NCBI RefSeq assembly: GCF_018736145.1
Contig: NZ_CP059997.1
Location: 2,169,501 to 2,233,500 of the forward strand
Source of the DNA: Amycolatopsis sp. CA-230715
Lineage (GTDB): Bacteria; Actinomycetota; Actinomycetes; Mycobacteriales; Pseudonocardiaceae
Direction: 5' to 3'
Length of the DNA: 64,000 bases
The notes beneath the pieces were generated by a model. It saw only the letters and a list, made by a program, of their open reading frames with translations. It was not told the origin of the DNA and did not search any database. The position numbers and the translations under genes were made by a program. Each line of letters starts with the position of its first letter. Within the stretch, counting starts at the first letter, position 1. Positions 55,124-62,597 of the stretch are shown in pieces.

Positions 55124-55130
55124 GCGACGA

Positions 55131-55162
55131 GTCCACTGTGGACATATAACTCCACAGTGGAC
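55131..55162. repeat. Inverted repeat made of two TCCACWGTGGA palindromes
   Basis: Arms 55131-55142 and 55151-55162 are perfect 12-bp reverse complements around an AT-rich 8-nt spacer. Each arm is itself almost palindromic (GTCCACTGTGGAC and GTCCACAGTGGAC). It lies 8 bp after the TetR stop and could end that transcript. The same 13-mer recurs inside the PKS genes. Confidence 0.6.
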
Positions 55163-55179
55163 GAAAACGGGCCGAGCAC

Positions 55180-55226
55180 ACCGGTGAGCGGTCTCGCGCT
55201 GGGGGAACACGGGACCGCTCACCGGT
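55180..55226. repeat. 14-bp perfect inverted repeat with 19-nt loop
   Basis: ACCGGTGAGCGGTC at 55180-55193 is exactly complementary to 55213-55226. It has no T-run directly after it on the plus strand, so it may be a factor-assisted terminator or a protein site, not a classic intrinsic terminator. Confidence 0.55.
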
Positions 55227-55412
55227 TATCAGGAGTCCCGCGAGGGACAGCCTCGAGGCGGGGGGTTCATCCTCTTCCCGCCTGCTCATGCACAGTCAAC
55301 AGGTTTTCGCCGGTACCGGATAGAGCTGAAGGTATTCGAGTGGAAGTGACCAAAGTTTCCCGCGACTGAAGGCCCGCCCGACTTTCGTCGTGCCGGGCGC
55401 GGACGCGAAAAA

Positions 55413-55440
55413 CCCCGGCGGGACGTCTGTCCTGCCGGGG
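55413..55440. terminator. Intrinsic terminator of the PH-domain gene pair (bidirectional)
   Basis: 12-bp arms 55413-55424 and 55429-55440 with a GTCT loop and one wobble pair. On the minus strand the stem is followed by five T residues, a classic intrinsic terminator for the 57.6-55.5 kb operon. On the plus strand a shorter CCTTTC follows. Confidence 0.8.
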
Positions 55441-55485
55441 CCTTTCGACGGCTGCCGCGAATCGATTGTGGTGGAAGGAAAAGGA

Positions 55486-57060
55486 CTATTCCCGCGCGTG
55501 GCCCGCCGGCTCGCGCACCTTCGGCTCGGCCTCGGCACGCGCTCGTTCCGGCCGCCGCAGGAACGGCGTGAGCAGTCCCGGCAGGGCCTCGTCCGCGACC
55601 CGCACCGCCTCACCGGTGCTGGTGTCCCTGATCAGGTAGGCGTGCCCGTTCCCCGCCGCGGTCACCGCGGAAAGCGTTGCCAGACCGGCGAAGCGCTGGG
55701 TCGGCGACCGCTCGATCTTCCAGCCGATCACCCCTTCGCGCTGCAACGCCACAGTCCGCCGGTCCACCGCGCCGTACCGCGTGATGAGGTAGTCGCCCGC
55801 GATCGCGTGCCCGAGCGCCCGGTAGGCGCCCGCGGCGAGCACGAGCGCCACCGGCCACAACACCAGCGCGGAGATCCACGCCGCGGTCACCAGTTCCGGC
55901 AGCACGAACGCGCCGACGACCGCGAGCGCGCCCAGCGGGATCACCACGCCGAGGCTCGCGCGCACGAACCGGCGCCGCCGCGCCGCTTTCGGGTGCGCGA
56001 TCAGGTTTTCCGAAGTGGTCGGTGCCGGGTGCTCGTCGACGATCTGGGCCGCGACCTCCTGCGCCTCCGCGCGGGGGATCGCGGGCGTCACCGTCTTCAG
56101 GTCCCCGCTGGTGCCGTTCTCCGCGTTCATCCCGGTGGCGATCAGGTGCACCCGCGCCGCGCCGCCCATGCGCATCAGCAGCGGTTCGACCAGTTCGACG
56201 CCGCGCAGGCGCCGCCGGTCCAGCGACAGCGACCGGGTGGTGAGCAGGCCCCGCTGCACCCGGAAGGCGCCGTCCTCGTCCCGCTCGAACCGGTACTTCC
56301 ACCACTCCTCGGCGAAGGCCACCAGGCAGCCGAGGATGCCGAGCACGATGAGCCCGCCGCCGAGCAGCAGCAACGTCTTCCACAGCGCGATGTCGCCGAT
56401 GAACCGGCCGACCGCGTCGAACACGTCCTTCGGCTTGATCCCGAAGACGTCGAGCGAGCGGATGCCGACCCCGCCGATGATCGCGATCCCCAGCACGCCC
56501 CAGATGGTCAGCGGCGAGTACCGCAGCCACGACCAGTTCAGCTCGGCGATCAGCCCGTCGCGCGATTCCTGGCCCGCCACCGGCGACCGGATCAGCAGGC
56601 CCTCCCGCAGCCGCGCCGCGTCCTCCTTGGCCAGTGCGGCGAGCTTGATCTCCTCGTCACCGCCGACGGCCTGCTGCCCGGTTCCGATGCGCAGCACGGA
56701 AAGGCGGAAGATCCGGTGGATCGGGCTCGCCGTGACGTCCACCCGGCGGATCCGGTCGCGCGGGATCGACCGCTGCTTGCGGGTGAACAGCCCGGTGCGC
56801 ACTTCGAACCGCTCGTCGGTGACCCGGAACCGGGTGGTGAGGAGCTGGATCGTCTCGGCGAGCGAGATCAGCAGGAAGATCCCGGTGATCACGCCGAGCC
56901 GGATGATCGCGTCCTTGTCCAGCCTGCCGCCGGTGAACATCGCGTACACGGCGGCGGAAAAGGCAGGCGGGAGCAGCCACTTCAGGTTGACCGCGAGCAT
57001 GCGCCAGCTCAGCCGCAGCCATTCCTCGCCTTCGCGCGGCTCCGCGGCGGGCTCGGTCAT
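55486..57060 (-). CDS. PH-domain (DUF304) membrane protein, YdbT-like (524 aa)
   Basis: The protein contains three copies of the small bacterial PH domain (bPH_2/DUF304), recognised by the R-V-t-d-e-R-F-E-V-R-t-G-L-F-t-R and ipRdRIRrVDV-type segments (about residues 70-150, 250-330 and 395-480). Hydrophobic pairs of helices separate them. This matches YdbT, found next to YdbS in many Gram-positive genomes, of poorly known function at the membrane. The ATG overlaps the end of the upstream YdbS-like gene (57057-57060), so the pair is translationally coupled. Nothing links it to polyketide production. It is probably ordinary genome content between cluster genes. Confidence 0.85.
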   Translation of the reverse strand: MTEPAAEPREGEEWLRLSWRMLAVNLKWLLPPAFSAAVYAMFTGGRLDKDAIIRLGVITGIFLLISLAETIQLLTTRFRVTDERFEVRTGLFTRKQRSIPRDRIRRVDVTASPIHRIFRLSVLRIGTGQQAVGGDEEIKLAALAKEDAARLREGLLIRSPVAGQESRDGLIAELNWSWLRYSPLTIWGVLGIAIIGGVGIRSLDVFGIKPKDVFDAVGRFIGDIALWKTLLLLGGGLIVLGILGCLVAFAEEWWKYRFERDEDGAFRVQRGLLTTRSLSLDRRRLRGVELVEPLLMRMGGAARVHLIATGMNAENGTSGDLKTVTPAIPRAEAQEVAAQIVDEHPAPTTSENLIAHPKAARRRRFVRASLGVVIPLGALAVVGAFVLPELVTAAWISALVLWPVALVLAAGAYRALGHAIAGDYLITRYGAVDRRTVALQREGVIGWKIERSPTQRFAGLATLSAVTAAGNGHAYLIRDTSTGEAVRVADEALPGLLTPFLRRPERARAEAEPKVREPAGHARE

Positions 57061-57635
57061 GTCGCGTCACCCGGGGTGGCCTGGGTGCGCGAGGTGAGGT
57101 GCTGCACCAGGTCCTTCGCGAGCTCGTGGTCGAGGCCCTCGATCTTGATCGTGCCCGCCGAGGACGCGGTGGTGACCGTGACGGTCGACAGCTTGAACCA
57201 CTGCTGCAGCAGGCCGCGCTCGGTGTCCACGGTCTGGATGCGCGAAAGCGGCGCCACCCGCCACTCCTGCCACAGCCAGCCGGACGCGGTATACACGGCC
57301 TCGTCGGTGGTCTCCCAGCGGTGCACCCGGTAGCGCCAGATCGGCATCACGATCAGGTACGCCAGCGCCCACAGCACACCCACCGCCACGATCGCGACCG
57401 ACAGCGCCGTCGGCAGCAGCGGCCACACGCCGAACATCACCCCGGCGAGCATGCCGAGCAGCACCACGTCCACGATCACCGCCTGCCAGGCCCACCAGCG
57501 CTTCGCGCGCTCGGCGACCCGGTGCCGCGGCGGCACCAGCTCCAGCTCCTCGAGCTTGGCGTCGGCCGCTTCCGCGGGTTTGCCGTCCACTTCGGACATC
57601 TCGGTTCCCGCCCCCGGCGTTCTGGTCGTACTCAC
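57057..57635 (-). CDS. PH-domain (DUF304) membrane protein, YdbS-like (192 aa)
   Basis: This is a short partner of the YdbT-like protein. Two hydrophobic helices (around IVDVVLLGMLAGVMFGVWPLL and ALSVAIVAVGVLWALAYLIV) come before a single bPH_2 domain with the signature plsRIQTVDTERGLLQQWF. The start is taken as GTG at 57635 (AGGGA at 5 nt). An ATG at 57599 is an alternative. The stop overlaps the next gene by 4 bp. Molecular function unknown. Confidence 0.82.
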   Translation of the reverse strand: MSTTRTPGAGTEMSEVDGKPAEAADAKLEELELVPPRHRVAERAKRWWAWQAVIVDVVLLGMLAGVMFGVWPLLPTALSVAIVAVGVLWALAYLIVMPIWRYRVHRWETTDEAVYTASGWLWQEWRVAPLSRIQTVDTERGLLQQWFKLSTVTVTTASSAGTIKIEGLDHELAKDLVQHLTSRTQATPGDAT

Positions 57636-57799
57636 TGGAATCCCTGTCCGGCCTCGTCGTGCGCGTATCGCGACGGCGCGTCAGCGCGCGCTCATCGATG
57701 GTAGCGGCGTCGCGCCGCACGCACCGGCGGCGGGACGACATCGCACACGCTGCCCGAACGGAGAAGCCGGGGGCTAGAGCCGTTCGATTATCGCGGGGT

Positions 57800-57813
57800 C
57801 CTACTTAAGTAGG
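57800..57813. repeat. Perfect 14-bp palindrome CCTACTTAAGTAGG
   Basis: This is an uninterrupted palindrome 20 bp downstream of the acyl ligase stop. It has no loop, so it is more like a dimeric protein site than a terminator. It lies between the ends/starts of the acyl ligase and the PH-domain pair, and could act on the promoter of that pair (start at 57635). Confidence 0.5.
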
Positions 57814-57832
57814 CGCGACCGGGAACGACTCC

Positions 57833-59236
57833 TCATTCGACCGCGAGCTTTTCGAGCCTTTTCTTGTCCGGCTTGCCGTTGCGGTTGAGCGGGAAGCTTT
57901 CCAGCACCTCGACCCGGTTCGGCTGCTCGTAGGCGGGCAGCACGTCGGCGATCAGCTCGCGCCAGTGGCGGGCTTCGCGGCGCTCCTCGTCCTCCACGAA
58001 GAACACGAGCTGACTGCCGCGCCGCTCGTCCGGCAGCGCGACGATCCGCGCCGAGCACCCGGCCGCGGCGACCTTCCGCTCGATGACCTCCGGGTAGAGG
58101 GTGTAGCCCATGCGGTGCACGGCGAGCTTGCGGCCCGCGACGAAGAGGTTTCCCCGCTCGTCGAGGTGGCCGAAGTCGTTGGTGCGGTACCAGCCGCGGT
58201 CGACCGGCACGAGCGCGCCGTCGTCGCCGAGGTAGCCCTCCATCATGTCCGGGGTGTCGACGAGGATCTCCCCCAGCTCGCCCGAGGGCATCTGGTTGCC
58301 GTCGTCGTCGACGATCTTGACCGCGAGCCCCGCCATCGCGTTGCCGCAGCCCGCCGGGTTGTCGACGGTGGCGAAGGAGATGTTGCCGAGTTCGGTGCTG
58401 CCGTAGCTGTCCAGCAGCGGCAGGCCGAAGGTCTCGACGTAGCGGTCGGACAGCGCCGGGTCGAGCGGGGCGGCACCGGCGCAGAACATCCGCACCCCGC
58501 CGAGCTCGTCGCGCAGCGCGGGCCGCTTCCCGACGATGTTGTGCAGGCTGCGGTAGGTGGCCGGGGTCGCGTCCAGCACGGTCACCCCGCACTGGATGCC
58601 CATCCGGATCGCGCGGTCGATCCGGCGGTACGGCGCGATGACCAGCGAGCACTGCGCGAGCCACGCGATCAGCACCATGGAAATCCCGTACTGGTGCGAA
58701 AACGGCAGCAGCGGGAGCAGCACGTCGCCGCCGTGGTGGCCCATGTGGTCGGCGTTTCGCCGCAGGTTGCGCAGGAACCGGCCGCCGTTCTTGACGATGC
58801 CCTTCGGCTTCCCGGTCGAACCGGAGGACCACATGATCAGGGCGTCGTCGAGCTCGGACCACGCTTCGAAGGAGAGCTTCCGCTCCGACGGGGTGCGCCC
58901 AGCCGCGGCGACGTGCAGGTCGTAGATGAAGATCGGGGCCTCGTCGTCGCCGATCGGCGCGTCGTCGTCGACCACGATGGCCTTGACCCCGGCCTGGCGC
59001 GCGATCCGCCTGGTCTCGTCGGCGTGCTCCTGGTGGTCCACCAGCACGGTCGACGCGCCGAGGTGCATCAGCGCGAACAGGGTGCCGAGGTAGCCCGCCG
59101 AGTTCCCCGCCTTCAGCAGCACGCGCGAGCCGAGGCTGATCCCCCGCTGGCGCAGCGCGTCGGCCAGGTTCAGCACGTGGCGCTCGAAGTCGGGGAAGGT
59201 CTGGACCGAATCCGTCGCGAACAGCTTGGGGGACAC
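57833..59236 (-). CDS. AMP-forming acyl-CoA/acyl-ACP ligase (467 aa), candidate starter activation enzyme
   Basis: This is an ANL-superfamily adenylating enzyme. It has the phosphate loop MWSSGSTGKPKG, the A5 motif DSYGSTELG, the A7 motif WYRTNDFG, the hinge GRKLAVHRMG, and the catalytic Lys region NRNGKPDKKRL at the C-terminus. The substrate pocket motif reads FSHQYG, as in carboxylic-acid ligases, and lacks the Asp that binds the amino group in amino-acid A domains, so a simple organic acid is likely. The GTG at 59236 has AGGAAGGA about 8 nt upstream. An in-frame start at 59353 is less likely. Because the PKS begins with a bare ACP and no loading AT, this enzyme may supply the starter. A TAGGGG direct repeat upstream (59367-59382) links it to the cluster. 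Confidence 0.88.
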   Translation of the reverse strand: MSPKLFATDSVQTFPDFERHVLNLADALRQRGISLGSRVLLKAGNSAGYLGTLFALMHLGASTVLVDHQEHADETRRIARQAGVKAIVVDDDAPIGDDEAPIFIYDLHVAAAGRTPSERKLSFEAWSELDDALIMWSSGSTGKPKGIVKNGGRFLRNLRRNADHMGHHGGDVLLPLLPFSHQYGISMVLIAWLAQCSLVIAPYRRIDRAIRMGIQCGVTVLDATPATYRSLHNIVGKRPALRDELGGVRMFCAGAAPLDPALSDRYVETFGLPLLDSYGSTELGNISFATVDNPAGCGNAMAGLAVKIVDDDGNQMPSGELGEILVDTPDMMEGYLGDDGALVPVDRGWYRTNDFGHLDERGNLFVAGRKLAVHRMGYTLYPEVIERKVAAAGCSARIVALPDERRGSQLVFFVEDEERREARHWRELIADVLPAYEQPNRVEVLESFPLNRNGKPDKKRLEKLAVE

Positions 59237-59337
59237 CGGGATTGTCCTTCCTGTCGGCCTTCGGCGTGAACCACCGTGAATCGACAGCGGGGTTTCCACC
59301 GTGCGAATGCGTTCGATAAACAACACCGCAGCCAACG

Positions 59338-59382
59338 ATGTTATTGACCGCATTCGCGAGCGGACACCCCTACCGCCCCCTT
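59338..59382 (-). promoter_or_regulatory. Putative activator site and promoter of the acyl ligase gene
   Basis: Reading on the minus strand: AAGGGG (59382-59377), 4 bp, TAGGGG (59372-59367), then 23 bp, then a -10-like TAACAT (59343-59338). Same layout as at the PKS and glycosyltransferase promoters. Confidence 0.6.
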
Positions 59383-59428
59383 AATCGGGGACGTCGCCGA
59401 CCGGTGTCCCGGCCCCGGCCCGCCCGGC

Positions 59429-60151
59429 TCAGCCCGCCGCGCCCGCGGCCCGCCCGACCGGGCGGCGGGCGGCGGGGATCCGCCCGAACGCACCCGCGCC
59501 GCGGAACATCTCGTCCCGGCCGCCGCGCCAGGCCACCGCGCCCTCGGACAGCAGGACGACCTGGTCGACGACCGGTTCGACCTCCTGCGGCGAGCGCGAG
59601 GACAGCAGCACGGTTCCCCCGCCGGCGGCGAAGTCCCGTATCCGCTCCCACATCCACGCGGCACCGTCGGCGTCGAGACCGGCGACGGGTTCGTCGAGCA
59701 CGAGCACGTTCGGATCGCCGAGCAGCGCGCGCACGAGGTCGAACCGACGACGGTGCCCCGGCGAGTACTCGCCGAGCGGGCTTTCCTCGATCCGCGCCGG
59801 AAGACCGGCCAGCCGGAGCATTTCGCCGACCCGTTCTTCGCGAACCCCGATGAACTTCGCCGAAATTGTCAGCGCGGCGCGCGCGGTGAATGTGTGGAAT
59901 GGGGGTTCGTCCCCCAGCAGCGCGCCGACCCGCCTGCCGAGGTTCGGCACCCCGGAGTAGTCGACGCCGTTGACGAAGGCCCTGCCCGCCGACGGCGCCA
60001 CCCGGCCGCAGACCAGGCGGAGCACGGTGGACTTCCCGGACCCGTTCGGGCCGAGCAGCCCGGTGACCGTGCCGCTTCCGCAGGTGAACGACACCGCGCG
60101 CACGGCAGCGTTCCGCTGGTAGCTCTTGCTGAGGTGATCGACGGTGATCAT
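59429..60151 (-). CDS. ABC transporter ATPase subunit, stand-alone (240 aa)
   Basis: This is an ATP-binding subunit of the drug/CcmA type (ABC-2 exporter family). Walker A GPNGSGKST and Walker B VLVLDEP are intact. The signature is degenerate (YSPGH instead of LSGGQ), and the switch His is replaced by Arg (SSRSPQEVE), so hydrolysis may be weak or altered. No membrane subunit is adjacent, which such ATPases need. A distant permease would have to partner it. The ATG at 60151 has GGGGG 2-7 nt upstream. It is divergent from the sensor kinase. Role in the cluster unproven. Confidence 0.82.
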   Translation of the reverse strand: MITVDHLSKSYQRNAAVRAVSFTCGSGTVTGLLGPNGSGKSTVLRLVCGRVAPSAGRAFVNGVDYSGVPNLGRRVGALLGDEPPFHTFTARAALTISAKFIGVREERVGEMLRLAGLPARIEESPLGEYSPGHRRRFDLVRALLGDPNVLVLDEPVAGLDADGAAWMWERIRDFAAGGGTVLLSSRSPQEVEPVVDQVVLLSEGAVAWRGGRDEMFRGAGAFGRIPAARRPVGRAAGAAG

Positions 60152-60277
60152 GCCCCCTATGGTCCCGTAGTCCGGCGGTTTTCGCCGTGCTCGGACAGCC
60201 ACGATTCGACGACGAACGGCTAGCGCGGTTTCGACTTTGGTCGATGTCGCCGGTCGTGGCCTGCTGTTAGCGTCGCC

Positions 60278-61522
60278 ATGGTGAGCGGGCACGCGGTGCA
60301 GAGGACAGGGGGTACGAGCATCCGCGAGTACGCCTGGCTGCTCCCCGGCGCGCTGATCGACGAGCACACCTCGCACCAGGAAGCGGGCCGCATCCAGCGC
60401 TCGGTGCGGGACTGGGTCGTCGACACGGTCTTCGTGGTGATCTCGCTCGGCTGGGCGACGATGATCGCGCTGCTCGACTCCGCCGCCTGGCACCGGTCGA
60501 ACCTGGTCCTGACCTACGGCGAACTGGGCCTGTCCGCGGCCGCCTGCCTCGCGGTGTGGTTCCGCCGCCGCGCGCCGGTCACCGTCGCCGTGCTGTTGCT
60601 GCCCGCCACCGTCCTCTCGTCGATGACCGGGCTCGCCGAGGGGCTCGTGCTGTTCACCGTCGCGGTGCACCGCCACCTACGGGTCGCGCTCGGCGTCGGC
60701 GCGCTGTACACCGCGGCGCTCGGCCTGCGCGTCGGGCTGCACCTCAGCGAGCTGCCCGACACCCCGCAAGTGCTGCTCGCCTCGGCCGCCTTCGTCGCGT
60801 GCGGCATGCTGGTCCGCGCCCGCCGCCAGCTCGTGCTGTCCCTGCGCGAGCGCGCGCGGCAGGCCGAGGCGGACGCGCCGCTGCGGGAGGAGAAGGCCCG
60901 CCACCTCGAGCGGGAACGCATCGCGCGCGAGATGCACGACGTGCTCGCCCACCGGATCTCCTTGCTGAGCCTGCACGCGGGCGCGATGGAGTACCGCAAG
61001 GACGCCACCCCCGAGGAGCTCGCGCAGGCGGCGTCGGTGATCCGCCACAGCGCCCACCACGTGCTCGGCGATCTGCGGGACATCATCGCCGTGCTGCGCA
61101 CCGAGGAGGGCGGCGACCACACCGAGCCGCCGCAGCCGACGTTCGGCGAGTTGCCCGGCCTGATCGAGGAGTCCCGCGCGGCCGGGGTGCTGGTGACACT
61201 GGACAACCGGATCGACGATCTGACCGAGGTGCCGACCACCACCGGGCGCAACGCCTACCGGATCCTGCAGGGGGCGCTGACGAACGCGCGCAAGCACGCG
61301 CCGGGCCGCCCGGTGCTGGTCGAGGTGCGCGGAACGCCGGGGACGGGACTGTCCGGGTACGTGCGCAACACCGTGCCCGCGAAACCGGTGTCGGACATCC
61401 CCGGTGCCGGGCTCGGCCTGGTCGGCATGCGGGAACGCGCCGAGCTGGCCGGCGGGCGCCTCGACTTCCGGCGCACCACGGCCGAATTCGAGCTGTCGGT
61501 CTGGCTGCCCTGGCCCGCCTGA
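60278..61522 (+). CDS. Sensor histidine kinase, NarL/DesK class, orphan (414 aa)
   Basis: This is a membrane sensor kinase. Four to six hydrophobic helices span about residues 40-180. A HisKA_3 dimerisation domain follows, with the phospho-accepting His in REMHDVLAHRISLLSLHAG, then a HATPase_c domain with NAYRILQGALTNARKHA and GAGLGLVGMRERAELAGGRL. All key residues look intact. The start at 60278 has no clear ribosome site, so the mRNA may be leaderless or a nearby GTG may be used. The usual partner, a LuxR-type response regulator, is not adjacent; a non-coding stretch follows. It may respond to envelope or antibiotic stress. Confidence 0.88.
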   Translation: MVSGHAVQRTGGTSIREYAWLLPGALIDEHTSHQEAGRIQRSVRDWVVDTVFVVISLGWATMIALLDSAAWHRSNLVLTYGELGLSAAACLAVWFRRRAPVTVAVLLLPATVLSSMTGLAEGLVLFTVAVHRHLRVALGVGALYTAALGLRVGLHLSELPDTPQVLLASAAFVACGMLVRARRQLVLSLRERARQAEADAPLREEKARHLERERIAREMHDVLAHRISLLSLHAGAMEYRKDATPEELAQAASVIRHSAHHVLGDLRDIIAVLRTEEGGDHTEPPQPTFGELPGLIEESRAAGVLVTLDNRIDDLTEVPTTTGRNAYRILQGALTNARKHAPGRPVLVEVRGTPGTGLSGYVRNTVPAKPVSDIPGAGLGLVGMRERAELAGGRLDFRRTTAEFELSVWLPWPA

Positions 61523-62597
61523 ACGAGCACGGATCGGCGCGCCCAGATAACGGCCACATAACTCTTGATCACTCACGAATGCACAAGAACGGTCATACTA
61601 TTCTCCGCCGCCCATTCTGCGATCACACCTGTGAAAAATGCGCCACTTCCCTGGCATGAGAACACGGGCCACCTGCCCCACCCCGGCACGACACCCCCGG
61701 CCCCGCCCGCGATCGGCGGCGGGGAAGGCTCCGAGGCACCCGTCCGCGGCCACCGGCGGGGCCGTTCTTGCCGGTGCCGCACCGAGGATCGACCAGGAAC
61801 GGTCCGCGATGCGCGGTGCCCCGCCCTCGAACCGGGCACGAGCGTTAGAGCGCGACACCCCGTACGGACCGCCTCGCCGCAACCCCACCCCGCTCACCGC
61901 CCCTCCCCCGGTCGGGGTGTTTCCCGGACTTCGGACACCGACTCGCTGCACACCGTTCACGAAAATGAAAAAACTCCAGCTCGGCGGGGGTCCGATGCTA
62001 TGGAGAAAGTCACAGTCAGATATCGCCGGAGCTCGCCCGCATCCTTCGTTAGGCACCCCTTAGCCGACAGAACCCCTATCTAGGGGGTGGGATAAGGGGT
62101 CATAGAATGCTTCGCCGACGACCTTGCCACAGCGTGACGAGACCATAACGGCCACCGGAATTCGACGCGCCCGCGAATACTCCCGACCGGTTCGATGCAA
62201 CGAATGGGGTCCCGCGGTAGCGGATCCGGCAATATCTTAACGTCGTTTTCATATTCGTCACCCGAACGCCGGATGCCGTGGCGCGACGGCCGCGACGCCG
62301 CGACAGCGCCCGCACGGGCAGCCGCACGGGCAGCCGATCGAGTGTTGTACCGGGGAACGGTACCCCGCGCCGCCCCCAGCACGGATCCGATCCGCCGGGA
62401 CGGTGAACTTATTGAAGGACCGTGCGAGCCCTCGCCATCGTGGTCACGGGCGGCTTCGGCGTCGACTTGCCCGCAGGTCGCCTGTAGGCTCCCGTCTCGT
62501 GACAAAGTAACGGTGACGATGCACTGCCGCGTGGTCACGACTGGGGAGTCAAAGTCTTTAGCGTGCATTCATTTCTCTTGGGGGAAGGAAAGTCGCA
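61523..62597. other. 1.1-kb non-coding regulatory stretch ahead of the LAL gene
   Basis: No reading frame here has convincing codon use or a ribosome site. It contains a cluster of CCCCTA/CCCCTT hexamers in both orientations (62055-62100) followed by TAGAAT (62103-62108), plus a long leader of about 490 nt before the LAL start. Complex control of the activator gene is likely. Confidence 0.6.
62055..62108 (+). promoter_or_regulatory. Nested CCCCTW/WAGGGG inverted repeats with -10-like TAGAAT
   Basis: Outer arms ACCCCTTA (62055-62062) and TAAGGGGT (62093-62100) enclose inner arms ACCCCTA (62072-62078) and TAGGGGGT (62081-62088). TAGAAT follows at 62103-62108. The hexamers match those at the other cluster promoters but in a different, inverted layout, which fits autoregulation of the LAL gene. 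Confidence 0.5.

Larger units (their letters stand above)
55124..55485. other. Non-coding interval with three strong inverted repeats
   Basis: No credible gene is seen here. It holds three separate inverted repeats: one just after the TetR stop (55131-55162), one with 14-bp perfect arms (55180-55226), and a terminator serving the convergent PH-domain gene (55413-55440). Confidence 0.7.

Noticed and set aside
61565..62083. Plus-strand frames in the gap before the LAL gene.
   Set aside because: Proline/arginine-rich low-complexity translations, no ribosome site, no recognisable domain. The region reads as regulatory.
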